Shown here one piece after another: positions 1 through 7,370 of a DNA stretch of 16,820 nucleotides. The notes under the pieces were generated by a model. The model saw only the letters and a program-made list of their open reading frames with translations. It was not told where the DNA came from and searched no databases. Made by a program: the position numbers and the translations under genes. Location of the stretch: contig CAJLYG010000048.1 of the NCBI GenBank assembly GCA_905210845.1, forward strand, positions 1-16,820, read 5' to 3'. How positions within the stretch are numbered: position 1 is the stretch's first letter; every line of letters begins with the position of its first letter. Source of the DNA: an uncultured Prevotella sp. Lineage in GTDB: Bacteria; Bacteroidota; Bacteroidia; Bacteroidales; Bacteroidaceae.

Positions 1-1326
1 GGAGAGCGTCTGCTCCGAGAAGCCGTCGATGTCCATGGCTTCTTTCGACACGAAGCGTGCAAACTTCTTCAGTTGCTTGGCAGGACAAGCTGCATTGGTA
101 CAGTGAAGGGTTTTCGTCCCACTGTTCTCGCTGGTCACGATCTGCGTCGGGGCCCCACAGACTGGGCAATGGTCGGGGATGTCTAACATGCCAATGGCTT
201 TTCCCACCTTGATGACTTTGGGGATAATCTTGTTGGCCTTGATGACAGACAGTTCCGTCCCTTTCCCTCCGATGCCCAGCCGTTCGCATTCGCTGATATT
301 GCAGAGAGATGCCCTTTTGACGATCGTCCCTTCCAATTCTACGGGTTCGAAGACAGCGACAGGTGATATGGTGGAGGTGGCGCATGACCATTCTATATGG
401 TCCAATGCAGTCTGTGCGGATTCGTCTTGCCATTTGAAGGCATATCCTGCGCGTGTGGCATGATGCCCGGTGACAGAACCTGTGGAGGCATAAACGGTAT
501 CGTCGTAAACGATCACCAGTCCATCGACAGGATAGGGGTTCTCTCGATGGGTGACCTTTTGCGTCCATCGGTCAACAACCGTGTTGATGTTTGCTAAGGT
601 GGGGTCGGCAATACGCTCATGGTCGACAGGATGAAACCCGTTTCTCAGGAGCCAGTCCATCCTCGCTCCCCACGAGGGAATTGTCTCATCGGTATAGACC
701 AACGTAAAGGGGATCCATTGGATATGCCGCTGCCTGACCTCCTCCGCGTCTTTTAAGGTCAGGGAGCCAGAGGCAAGGTTCCTGGGATTCGCATAGTCCT
801 CGTCGCTCTCCATGCGGAATTTCTCAAAGTCCTCATACGAGATAACGGCTTCTCCACGCACGACGACGTGGTCGTGGGAAGGGATTGTCTTCGGAATACC
901 CCCAATGGCATGGGCCAACCGTGTGATATTCGTGCCGATATGTCCATTTCCCCGTGTCACTACTTTGGTCAGTTGACCGTTGTCATAGGTGACCACGAGG
1001 GTGAGCCCATCCAATTTCCAGGAAATCCAGATCGGCTTCCCATCTGCCCATTTTACCAGGTCTTCCGTTTTCTTGGTCTTTGCCAAGGACAAGGCAGGGA
1101 ACTCATGGGCCTCTTTTTGCCCAGCGATATCATCCTGTGACACTTTGTTCGTAGGACTGTCGGGCAGCACGGTGCCCGTTTCCTTCTCCAAAGCTTTCAG
1201 CCGATCGAACAAGGCATCCCATTCATAGTCGGTCATGAGCTCCTGGTGTCCATTATAGTAAGCGTCCGATGCATGGTTGAGCTGTGCAACCATGCTCTCC
1301 ATCTGTTTGATCTTGTCTTCTGTCAT
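1..1326 (-). CDS. ligA: NAD-dependent DNA ligase LigA, 3' end cut off by the window edge
   Basis: The enzyme seals nicks in duplex DNA using NAD+, in replication and repair. From the ATG at 1326 the frame stays open to base 1 (442 residues, no stop); family members are usually about 650-670 residues, so the final helix-hairpin-helix and BRCT parts lie outside. The N-terminal Ia-like region (YYNG, LMTDYEWDALFD, residues 23-40) is followed by the adenylation lysine in KLDG (104-107), TRGNG (124-128) and NPRN (180-183). An OB-like region follows (EPVELEGT, 327-334), then a four-cysteine zinc finger (C387, C390, C409, C414) and the start of the HhH domain. It is divergent: KLDG replaces the commoner KIDG, and DGLVIVYDD (268-276) lacks the lysine usual in DGVVIK. 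These traits resemble, from memory, the LigA variant of Lachnospiraceae and other Clostridia. It may be a second, accessory ligase; that cannot be decided here. Confidence 0.95.
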   Translation of the reverse strand, partial: MTEDKIKQMESMVAQLNHASDAYYNGHQELMTDYEWDALFDRLKALEKETGTVLPDSPTNKVSQDDIAGQKEAHEFPALSLAKTKKTEDLVKWADGKPIWISWKLDGLTLVVTYDNGQLTKVVTRGNGHIGTNITRLAHAIGGIPKTIPSHDHVVVRGEAVISYEDFEKFRMESDEDYANPRNLASGSLTLKDAEEVRQRHIQWIPFTLVYTDETIPSWGARMDWLLRNGFHPVDHERIADPTLANINTVVDRWTQKVTHRENPYPVDGLVIVYDDTVYASTGSVTGHHATRAGYAFKWQDESAQTALDHIEWSCATSTISPVAVFEPVELEGTIVKRASLCNISECERLGIGGKGTELSVIKANKIIPKVIKVGKAIGMLDIPDHCPVCGAPTQIVTSENSGTKTLHCTNAACPAKQLKKFARFVSKEAMDIDGFSEQTLS

Positions 1327-1342
1327 AGGTCGCAATTTTATG

Positions 1343-1350
1343 CAAAATTA
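1343..1350 (-). promoter_or_regulatory. Putative -7 box of the ligA promoter
   Basis: The minus strand reads TAATTTTG, matching the Bacteroidota -7 consensus TAnnTTTG, 16 nt upstream of the ligA ATG. No convincing -33 TTTG element is found at the expected spacing, so only the -7 element is supported. Its 10-nt context is the exact inverted repeat of the -7 region of the divergent gene at 1394-1403. Confidence 0.5.
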
Positions 1351-1393
1351 CAAAAAATACTGGTAAAAGAACGGTACGACTCGATTTTATTGC

Positions 1394-1401
1394 TAATTTT
1401 G
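1394..1401 (+). promoter_or_regulatory. Putative -7 box for the B3/B4-domain gene
   Basis: TAATTTTG is a perfect TAnnTTTG -7 match only 8 nt before the ATG at 1410. Transcription would therefore start a few bases from the start codon, giving a nearly leaderless mRNA. No clear -33 element was found. Confidence 0.5.
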
Positions 1402-1409
1402 CAATCGCT

Positions 1410-2075
1410 ATGAAGGTTATTGTATCAGACGAAATAGAAAGCGTATGCCCGGGTTTTGTCGGTGCCGCCGTTGAGGCGCAGGTGAAGAACTCGCCTTATC
1501 AGGAGGCACTATGGCAGGAAATCGGGACTTGGGGCGAGAAATACAAGCGCGAGCTGACACCAGAGTCTCTCAAGGACATGCCTGGCATCGCAGCCACGCG
1601 TGGCGTCTACCGTGCCTGTGGAAAGGATCCTTCCCGTTATCGTCCCGCCTCTGAGGCATTGATCAGGAGAATCCTGAAAGGTAAGTCATTGTATCAGATT
1701 GATACGTTGGTCGACCTGATCAATTTGGCAAGCATCGCGTATGGATACAGTATTGGTGGCTTCGATGCCGATCGGTTCGTGGGTGACACCCTCGTCTTAG
1801 GCGTGGGGAAGGAAGGAGAGCCTTATGAAGGGATTGGGAGAGGAGCCATCAATATTGCAGGATTGCCTGTCTATAGGGATGCTGTAGGTGGGGTGGGGAC
1901 ACCGACCAGCGATCATGAACGAACGAAGATCACCTTAGGGACAACCCATCTGTTAGTGCTCATCAATGGATACGATGGCAATGAAGCTCAGGTGCGTGCC
2001 AATGCTGTGTTCATTCAGCAACTGCTCAGAAAATATGGGGAGAGTGATGGGGGATCGTTTTTTCTCTATCGGTAG
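1410..2075 (+). CDS. Free-standing B3/B4-domain protein (PheT B3/B4-like)
   Basis: This 221-residue protein resembles the COG3382 family, whose core is the B3/B4 domain otherwise found in the beta subunit of phenylalanyl-tRNA synthetase, where it carries editing activity. The signature region includes GVYRACGKDPSRYRPASEAL (residues 65-84), a following helix rich in L and I (90-108), GRGAINIAGLPVYRD (143-157), SDHERTKI (167-174) and a hydrophobic strand TTHLLVLING (178-187). No other synthetase domain, signal peptide or membrane segment is visible, so it is a cytosolic stand-alone unit. Free-standing homologues are suspected of acting on mischarged tRNA or free amino acids, but the substrate here is unknown. 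It has its own promoter-like element, and the next gene follows after 68 nt with another promoter, so the two need not be co-transcribed. The ATG at 1410 is the first start in frame after the -7 box. Confidence 0.85.
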   Translation: MKVIVSDEIESVCPGFVGAAVEAQVKNSPYQEALWQEIGTWGEKYKRELTPESLKDMPGIAATRGVYRACGKDPSRYRPASEALIRRILKGKSLYQIDTLVDLINLASIAYGYSIGGFDADRFVGDTLVLGVGKEGEPYEGIGRGAINIAGLPVYRDAVGGVGTPTSDHERTKITLGTTHLLVLINGYDGNEAQVRANAVFIQQLLRKYGESDGGSFFLYR

Positions 2076-2096
2076 GTGAAGAAGTGACTGGCTTTC

Positions 2097-2127
2097 TTTG
2101 TGGAATGCGTGAATTGTAGTATATTTG
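2097..2127 (+). promoter_or_regulatory. Bacteroidota-type promoter for the pantothenate kinase gene
   Basis: TTTG at 2097-2100, a spacer of exactly 19 nt and TATATTTG at 2120-2127 match the consensus TTTG-N19-TAnnTTTG. The ATG is at 2144, so the leader would be only about 10 nt. Confidence 0.75.
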
Positions 2128-2143
2128 CAAAAAATTGTAAACG

Positions 2144-2971
2144 ATGGGAATAGTAATAGGAATCGATGTCGGTATCAGTACGACGAAGATCGTGGGCATA
2201 CGGCCTGACGGAAAGGTAGTGTCGCCCATTCGTATCAAGGCTACTGATCCTGTCACCTCGTTGTATGGCGCTTTCGGAAAATATCTCTATGACAATAAAA
2301 TCAGCCTTGACGAAGTAGAGAAAGTCATGCTCACTGGGGTCGGGGCTGCTTATATAGAATCCCCGATCTATGGCCTTCCCACAGAGAAGGCTGAGGAGTT
2401 TATCGCAGATGGGCTCGGCGCACGGTATGAGTCTGGCCTGGAGCGGATGATCGTGGTGAGCATGGGAACGGGTACGTCGTTGGTGAAATGTGACGGTAAT
2501 GATATCCGGCATATTGGCGGCATTGGCGTAGGAGGTGGCACGTTGGCTGGCTTGTCGCGTATCATGTTGAAGACAGAGGACATCCATCAGGTCTCTGAAC
2601 TGGCGTTTGAGGGAGACGTGTCCAAGATCAACGTGCTGATCAGTGATATCAGCGCGAAGCCATTGCCCGGACTGCCCATGAACGCGATCGCCTCCTTGTT
2701 TGGCAATGCTACCAGTGATGCTACCCGAGAGGATATTGCCATGGGATTGATCTGGATGGTCCTTCAGTCTATCTGTAGCGCTTCAATCCTATCTTCGTTG
2801 GGCAGTGGCATCAAGGACTTCGTGATGATCGGTAACCTGACGTTGCTCCCACAGTGCAAGAACGTTTTTGAGCCAACAGAGAAATTATATGGGGTGAGGT
2901 TCCACATCCCCAAATATTCTGAATTCTGCACCGCCATAGGCGCTGCCTTGAGCTACGTGAATAGGAAGTAG
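2144..2971 (+). CDS. coaW: Type II pantothenate kinase (CoaW-like)
   Basis: The predicted enzyme phosphorylates pantothenate with ATP, the first committed step of coenzyme A synthesis in the cytosol. At 275 residues it is close to the Staphylococcus aureus type II enzyme. It has the ASKHA-fold phosphate-1 loop GIDVGISTTK (residues 6-15), an acidic stretch EKAEEF (81-86) where the family's catalytic glutamate is expected, the second nucleotide loop VSMGTGTSL (105-113) and the family hallmark GGIGVGGGTLAGLS (125-138). The C-terminal FCTAIGAALSY also fits. Type II enzymes are generally insensitive to feedback by CoA, but that is family knowledge and not tested here. The gene has its own promoter immediately upstream and its stop codon lies inside a hairpin shared with the convergent prfC. 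A BadF-type activator ATPase is a less likely alternative because the GGIG(x)GGG signature is specific. Confidence 0.88.
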   Translation: MGIVIGIDVGISTTKIVGIRPDGKVVSPIRIKATDPVTSLYGAFGKYLYDNKISLDEVEKVMLTGVGAAYIESPIYGLPTEKAEEFIADGLGARYESGLERMIVVSMGTGTSLVKCDGNDIRHIGGIGVGGGTLAGLSRIMLKTEDIHQVSELAFEGDVSKINVLISDISAKPLPGLPMNAIASLFGNATSDATREDIAMGLIWMVLQSICSASILSSLGSGIKDFVMIGNLTLLPQCKNVFEPTEKLYGVRFHIPKYSEFCTAIGAALSYVNRK

Positions 2972-2989
2972 GTCCGTGTGGACCTACTT
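2966..2989. terminator. Shared hairpin between the convergent coaW and prfC stops
   Basis: AAGTAGGTCC (2966-2975), loop GTGT, GGACCTACTT (2980-2989) form a perfect 10-bp stem with a 4-nt loop. The left arm contains the coaW stop TAG (2969-2971) and the right arm overlaps the prfC stop TAA (2990-2988 on minus). No T-run follows on either strand, so it is not a textbook intrinsic terminator. Its position and symmetry suggest a bidirectional terminator or 3'-end stabiliser. Confidence 0.65.
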
Positions 2990-4574
2990 AGAATTCGCTG
3001 GTGAAGTGGAACTTGATATGCTTGAAGTCCTGCTGTGCCATGCTGAGCACATACCCGCTGTCGGCGAGGAACACGTCACGCCCCTCCCTGTCCTTAGCCA
3101 TGTACTGGTATTTGCGCTTCTTGAAGTTCTCTAATTCCGTCTCGTCGTCAGCCTCTATCCAGCATGCTTTGTACAGATGGACAGGTTCCCATCGGCATTT
3201 TGCATTGTATTCGTTTTGCAGTCGATACTGGATCACCTCAAACTGCAACTGTCCCACCGTGCCAATGATCTTGCGGTTGTTGAACTGGTTGATGAACAAT
3301 TGGGCAACGCCTTCGTCCATGAGCTGTTCGATTCCCTTGTTGAGCTGCTTGGCTTTCATCGGGTCGTCGTTCTCAATATACTTGAACATCTCTGGAGAGA
3401 AAGACGGGAGCCCGCGGAAATGGATCTTTTCCCCTTCGGTCAGCGTGTCCCCAATCTTGAAAATGCCGTTATCGGGCAGTCCGACGATGTCGCCAGGATA
3501 TGCCTCGTCGATCGTGCTCTTGCGTTGTGCCATGAACTGGGTCGGGGAAGAGAACCTGACGGTCTTGTCCAAACGGACATGCAGGTAAGGTTGGTTGCGT
3601 ACGAATTTGCCACTGCACACCTTGCAGAAGGCAATGCACGACCGGTGGTTGGGGTCGATGTTTGCCGTGATCTTGAAGATAAACCCTGTGAACTTGGGTT
3701 CTGTGGGCAAGACCATACGCTCTTCAGCCTGAGTAGGTCTGGGTGATGGCGCGATTTCCACGAAGCAGTCGAGCAGTTCCTGCACCCCGAAGTTATTGAG
3801 TGCGGACCCGAAAAAGACAGGTGCCACCTCTGCTTCCCGATAAGTCTCAACCTTGAACTCCGGGTAGACCCCGTTGACCAGTTCCAGGTCATCGCGCAGT
3901 CGCTTGGCTTCCCTTTCGCCGATATGTTTTTCCAGGTCGTCGGAATGGATGTCCACAGCCACCTTCTCGGTAATCCTTTGCTTGTTGGGCGTGAAGAGAT
4001 TCAATTGGTTCTCATAGATATTATACACGCCCTTGAAGCGTGCTCCTTGGTCGATGGGCCAAGAGAGCGGGCGCACCTTGATCTGCAGTTCCTGTTCCAG
4101 CTCGTCCAAGAGGTCGAACGGGTCGCGTCCTTCACGGTCCATCTTGTTGACGAAGATGATGACAGGCGTGTTGCGCATGCGGCATACCTCCATCAGCTTC
4201 CGGGTTTGAGCCTCAACACCCTTCGCCGAATCCACGACGATGATCGCCGAGTCGACAGCAGTCAGCGTACGGTAGGTATCCTCGGCAAAGTCCTGGTGTC
4301 CCGGCGTGTCTAAGATGTTTACCTTATAAGGCTCTCCCTCCTGTCCCTCAGGCAGGTAGTCGAACTCCATGACAGAGGTGGAGACAGAGATACCACGTTG
4401 TTTCTCGATGTCCATCCAGTCGGACGTTGCCGTCTTTCGGATCTTATTGCTTTTCACAGCCCCAGCCACTTGTATCTGTCCGCCAAAGAGCAGGAACTTC
4501 TCTGTTAATGTAGTCTTACCGGCATCTGGGTGGGAGATGATGGCAAAGGTGCGTCTTCTTTCTATTTCGTTCAT
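2988..4574 (-). CDS. prfC: Peptide chain release factor 3 (RF3)
   Basis: RF3 is a translational GTPase that speeds removal of RF1 or RF2 from the ribosome after peptide release. The 528-residue product matches the family's usual length of about 529. The GTPase motifs are in order: G1 SHPDAGKTT (14-22), G2 RGIS (60-63), G3 DTPGH (89-93) and G4 NKMD (143-146). An EF-Tu-like domain 2 and the RF3-specific C-terminal domain follow (for example [12 protein letters not shown] and the [10 protein letters not shown] near the end). EF-G is excluded by length and by these C-terminal sequences. It begins 5 nt after the stop of the DUF4924 gene and is likely co-transcribed with it. The gene ends in the hairpin shared with coaW. 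Confidence 0.97.
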   Translation of the reverse strand: MNEIERRRTFAIISHPDAGKTTLTEKFLLFGGQIQVAGAVKSNKIRKTATSDWMDIEKQRGISVSTSVMEFDYLPEGQEGEPYKVNILDTPGHQDFAEDTYRTLTAVDSAIIVVDSAKGVEAQTRKLMEVCRMRNTPVIIFVNKMDREGRDPFDLLDELEQELQIKVRPLSWPIDQGARFKGVYNIYENQLNLFTPNKQRITEKVAVDIHSDDLEKHIGEREAKRLRDDLELVNGVYPEFKVETYREAEVAPVFFGSALNNFGVQELLDCFVEIAPSPRPTQAEERMVLPTEPKFTGFIFKITANIDPNHRSCIAFCKVCSGKFVRNQPYLHVRLDKTVRFSSPTQFMAQRKSTIDEAYPGDIVGLPDNGIFKIGDTLTEGEKIHFRGLPSFSPEMFKYIENDDPMKAKQLNKGIEQLMDEGVAQLFINQFNNRKIIGTVGQLQFEVIQYRLQNEYNAKCRWEPVHLYKACWIEADDETELENFKKRKYQYMAKDREGRDVFLADSGYVLSMAQQDFKHIKFHFTSEF

Positions 4575-4579
4575 AGTGC

Positions 4580-5134
4580 TTATTGTTCGTCGTCGTCAAA
4601 TTTCAATCCTTCCGTCTTGTCCTTCTGATAGTAATCGCTCAGCATGCCGATGAAGGTTGTGATCTCTTTGATGGCATGTTCCGTGTCGGGACTGATCGTC
4701 TTTTTCTGCAACCGTAGGAGCATCACGCCATAGAGCGCGTCTAAGCAGGTTTCGATCTCGTTGACCTCCTTGTCGCCCTTGTTGCGCAGTTCCACGATAA
4801 AGGGCAATACCTTATAGTATTCTGCGTTGTAGAACGGGAACTTGGGGCTTTGCAGCAATTGGTTATGCAGGTCGGTCAGGTCCTGCACGATGATCTTATT
4901 AATCTGGAGATGCCCTTTCTCCCGGCATCCCTCCTCGTTCATCATGCGGACGAGGTTGCCGAACCAGTCGATTTCCTCTTCCTTCTGTTCGTCAGTATAT
5001 TGGAATCTGTCGATGTACTCATGACGGATCCTGGTCAGAGAACACCCGTATGCGCGGATGAGATCCTCTACCTGCCACATATACAGCAAGTATTCTGCAA
5101 TACTCTTCTTTCTTAGTTCTTGAGCAATATACAT
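4580..5134 (-). CDS. DUF4924 family protein
   Basis: This 184-residue soluble protein resembles the DUF4924 family, found widely in Bacteroidota and of unknown function. The N-terminal block [20 protein letters not shown] (1-20), [20 protein letters not shown] (mid-protein) and [12 protein letters not shown] are the parts I recognise as conserved. The sequence is predicted to be mostly helical, with charged amphipathic stretches and no signal peptide or membrane segment. The gene sits 108 nt downstream of the LysE-family gene and only 5 nt upstream of prfC. Co-transcription with prfC is likely, though a functional link to translation termination is only a guess. No enzymatic motif is visible. 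Confidence 0.8.
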   Translation of the reverse strand: MYIAQELRKKSIAEYLLYMWQVEDLIRAYGCSLTRIRHEYIDRFQYTDEQKEEEIDWFGNLVRMMNEEGCREKGHLQINKIIVQDLTDLHNQLLQSPKFPFYNAEYYKVLPFIVELRNKGDKEVNEIETCLDALYGVMLLRLQKKTISPDTEHAIKEITTFIGMLSDYYQKDKTEGLKFDDDEQ

Positions 5135-5242
5135 ATTTGAAAATTTATCCTTGAGATTTGTGCGTTAGGCTCCAATGGTCTATCCCTTGCCTTGTCGGGC
5201 GATGATGGCGGGGGAGTCAAGCCCTGTAAAACGTCCCTTCCG

Positions 5243-5917
5243 TCAGTGGAAGCTGGGAAGATGATAGAGGTTGAAGGCGGTCCCGAAGAAAACAGCCAAG
5301 GAGAAGATGATGACTAAGCTGCCAATGATCTTGTTGATGATCAGGATGCCGTTATTGTCGAACTTCCCGCGTATCTTGTCAACCATCCACGTTAGCCCAA
5401 ACCACCATATCAATGCCCCGCTGATAATGCTCAGGTAGCCCACGGTCATCTCAATTGGATGGTCCGGGATCACGAAGGCGAAAACGCCAAACGAGAACAT
5501 GAACAGGAAGATGATCAGAGGGTTGGAGAAGGTGACGAGGAATGCCGTGATACCATTGTGCCACAGCGATCCTTTGTTTTTCCCGCTCTGGTGCATGTTC
5601 TTGGTCGGGTCGCTCCGATAACAGTAGATCCCGAAGATGAGCAACAGCAAGCTACTGGAGATCTGCATGATGAACTTATATTTCGGGTTGGTGACAAAGT
5701 CCATCACGAAGCTCATCCCAAAGCCGGTGATCAGTGCGTAAATAATGTCAGAGACAGCGGCACCCACGCCAGTAACAAAACCATACCATCTCCCTTTGTT
5801 CAGCGTGCGCTGAATGCAGAGGACACCGACTGGACCCATGGGCGCTGAGGCGAAAATACCGATCAGCAAGCCTTTCAGTATCAATTGTACAATATCTATA
5901 TGTATAGGGAATGGCAT
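5243..5917 (-). CDS. LysE/RhtB-family amino acid exporter
   Basis: The 224-residue protein is an inner-membrane permease with about six hydrophobic segments (roughly residues 8-30, 47-72, 81-99, 121-147, 157-180 and 191-213), the usual LysE-superfamily layout. The first segment carries SAPMGPVGVLCIQRTL (24-39), the family's N-terminal signature, and SNPL (131-134) occupies the conserved NPK/NPL position of the fourth segment. The family exports amino acids such as lysine, arginine, threonine or homoserine by proton exchange; the substrate here cannot be read from the sequence. The start at 5917 lies 8 nt after a strong promoter, supporting this ATG. The DUF4924 and prfC genes follow on the same strand, so all three may form a loose operon. 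Confidence 0.88.
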   Translation of the reverse strand: MPFPIHIDIVQLILKGLLIGIFASAPMGPVGVLCIQRTLNKGRWYGFVTGVGAAVSDIIYALITGFGMSFVMDFVTNPKYKFIMQISSSLLLLIFGIYCYRSDPTKNMHQSGKNKGSLWHNGITAFLVTFSNPLIIFLFMFSFGVFAFVIPDHPIEMTVGYLSIISGALIWWFGLTWMVDKIRGKFDNNGILIINKIIGSLVIIFSLAVFFGTAFNLYHLPSFH

Positions 5918-5925
5918 ATCGGCTG

Positions 5926-5956
5926 CAAAGTTACTGCAAATCGAGAGAAGAACAAA
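5926..5956 (-). promoter_or_regulatory. Bacteroidota-type promoter for the LysE-family gene
   Basis: On the minus strand TTTG (5956-5953) is followed by a 19-nt spacer and TAACTTTG (5933-5926), an exact fit to TTTG-N19-TAnnTTTG. The start codon is at 5917, so the transcript would be almost leaderless. Confidence 0.75.
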
Positions 5957-6000
5957 ATAAATTAGGATTTATTTTTTTTTCTTTTTTAAGACAACAAAAG

Positions 6001-6031
6001 TTGCAATAGTACAATAAAATGCCTACCTTTG
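6001..6031 (+). promoter_or_regulatory. Bacteroidota-type promoter for the ROK kinase gene
   Basis: TTG at 6001-6003, a 20-nt spacer and TACCTTTG at 6024-6031 fit the Bacteroidota consensus with a slightly long spacer. A T-rich tract (about 5968-5987) lies just upstream and could act like an UP element. The leader to the ATG at 6096 would be about 55-60 nt and contains AAAAGGAAAAAC before the ATG, a weak ribosome-binding site. Confidence 0.6.
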
Positions 6032-6095
6032 CATATCATCTGTCCGAGACGGGTGAGCGAACAAGAATATTAACTAATTATATAAAAGGAAAAAC

Positions 6096-7073
6096 ATGGA
6101 AAATCAACCGGTAATAAAACCGTATGTAATCGGTTTGGACTTAGGCGGAACGAATTCTGTCTTCGGTATTGTGGACAGCCGTGGTGAGATTAAGGCGACT
6201 ACTGCCATCAAGACACAGGCTTATGAAAAGGTAGAGGACTACGTCAATGCGTCTGTTGATGCCCTTCAGATTATCATCGACCAGGTGGGGGGAATCCAGA
6301 ACATCAAGGCAATGGGCATTGGCGCTCCTAACGGTAACTACTATAATGGAACCATCGAGTTCGCTCCTAACCTGATCTGGGGCCATAGTGGCATCGTTCC
6401 CTTGGCTGACTTGTTCAAGGAAAAGCTGGGCATTCCGGTTGCCCTTACCAACGATGCCAATGCGGCTGCGATTGGTGAGATGACGTATGGCGTGGCTCGT
6501 GGCATGAAGAACTTTATCATGCTGACCCTCGGTACAGGTGTCGGCTCAGGCATCGTCGTCAACGGACAGCTCGTGTATGGCAGCGATGGCTTTGCTGGTG
6601 AGTTAGGTCATGTGATCATGGTACGCGAGAACGGTCGTCCTTGTGGCTGCGGTCGTAAGGGTTGTCTGGAGGCTTATTGCTCTGCCACTGGCGTAGCCCG
6701 TACTGCCCGTGAGTTTTTGGACACGACTGACGAGCCATCCTTGCTGCGTGACATGAAGGCAGAGGACATCACTTCCTTGGATGTTTCCATTGCAGCAAGC
6801 AAGGGTGATAAGCTGGCTAAACGCGTATACGAGTTTACGGGTGAGCTGTTGGGCGAGGCTTGTGCCGACTTTGCGGCATTCTCCTCTCCAGAGGCATTCA
6901 TCTTCTTTGGTGGCTTGACAAAAGCGGGTGACCTGCTGATGAAGCCTATCGTGAAGAGTTATCGTGAGCATGCCCTGAAGATCTTCCGTGACAAACCACA
7001 ATTCTTGATCAGTGGGCTCAATGGTAGTTCCGCTGCCGTCTTAGGCGCATCTGCCGTGGGTTGGGAGATCTGA
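6096..7073 (+). CDS. ROK-family sugar kinase, probable glucokinase
   Basis: The predicted cytosolic enzyme phosphorylates a hexose with ATP, most likely glucose at C6, feeding glycolysis. The 325-residue length is typical of ROK kinases. DLGGTN (15-20) is the ATP phosphate loop and TNDANAAAIGE (118-128) contains the catalytic base D120. LTLGTGVGSGIV (153-164, allowing small offsets) is the second nucleotide loop, and GELGH (168-172) supplies a sugar- and zinc-binding histidine. CGCGRKGCLE (183-192) is the ROK zinc motif CxCGxxGCxE, with C183, C185 and C190 as ligands. There is no N-terminal helix-turn-helix, so it is a kinase rather than a NagC/XylR-type repressor. Other substrates (mannose, N-acetylglucosamine, fructose) are possible within this family. 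It has its own promoter and ends before a strong hairpin. Confidence 0.9.
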   Translation: MENQPVIKPYVIGLDLGGTNSVFGIVDSRGEIKATTAIKTQAYEKVEDYVNASVDALQIIIDQVGGIQNIKAMGIGAPNGNYYNGTIEFAPNLIWGHSGIVPLADLFKEKLGIPVALTNDANAAAIGEMTYGVARGMKNFIMLTLGTGVGSGIVVNGQLVYGSDGFAGELGHVIMVRENGRPCGCGRKGCLEAYCSATGVARTAREFLDTTDEPSLLRDMKAEDITSLDVSIAASKGDKLAKRVYEFTGELLGEACADFAAFSSPEAFIFFGGLTKAGDLLMKPIVKSYREHALKIFRDKPQFLISGLNGSSAAVLGASAVGWEI

Positions 7074-7090
7074 TCCATCCAGATATCCTT

Positions 7091-7123
7091 GCCGTATGGG
7101 CGACCTGCTGTCGCCCATACGGC
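7091..7123 (+). terminator. Strong hairpin after the ROK kinase gene
   Basis: GCCGTATGGGCGAC (7091-7104), loop CTGCT, GTCGCCCATACGGC (7110-7123) form a perfect GC-rich 14-bp stem with a 5-nt loop, 17 nt after the stop codon. No T-run follows (ATCAATCAATAAAG). It is the best candidate for the 3' end of the kinase mRNA, by termination or by stopping 3' exonucleases. Confidence 0.7.
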
Positions 7124-7168
7124 ATCAATCAATAAAGAAAAACGGGGATGCGAATCAAGGGTTTTGTG

Positions 7169-7278
7169 AAGGTCATCTCCAACCTCCTAAAAGGTCATTT
7201 CCAGTCTCCTAAAAGGTCATCTATTGATGCCTATTAGGTTATCTATCAGGGTGCGAAAGGTTATCTCTTGCATTCTCG
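7169..7278. repeat. Five imperfect repeats with an exact 22-nt period
   Basis: Units begin at 7169, 7191, 7213, 7235 and 7257. Each opens with (A/T)AGGT(C/T)AT(C/T)T. Units 1 and 2 match at 19 of 22 bases; units 3 to 5 keep mainly the first 10 bases. The 22-nt period is not a multiple of three, so this is not a coding repeat. It lies in the 319-nt spacer (7074-7392) between two convergent genes. Apart from the hairpins at both ends, I see no gene in this spacer. Confidence 0.75.
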
Positions 7279-7370
7279 CATCACCTTTGCCCTTTTTCGT
7301 TTTTTGCTGGGGCATTCCTATGTCATTGTTTTCCCCCCTGATGCCTTCGCGTTATCGATCATATATCTTC

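Noticed and set aside
2066..2587. 173-residue minus-strand frame opposite the pantothenate kinase gene
   Set aside because: It lies antisense to a gene with clear family motifs, its translation is rich in H, R, S and T without any motif, and no promoter fits it.
3177..3746. 189-residue plus-strand frame opposite prfC
   Set aside because: It is an open frame on the opposite strand of a GC-rich, fully recognisable RF3 gene; no independent coding evidence.
7169..7278. CRISPR array
   Set aside because: Units are contiguous 22-mers that decay in identity, without unique spacers or nearby cas genes.
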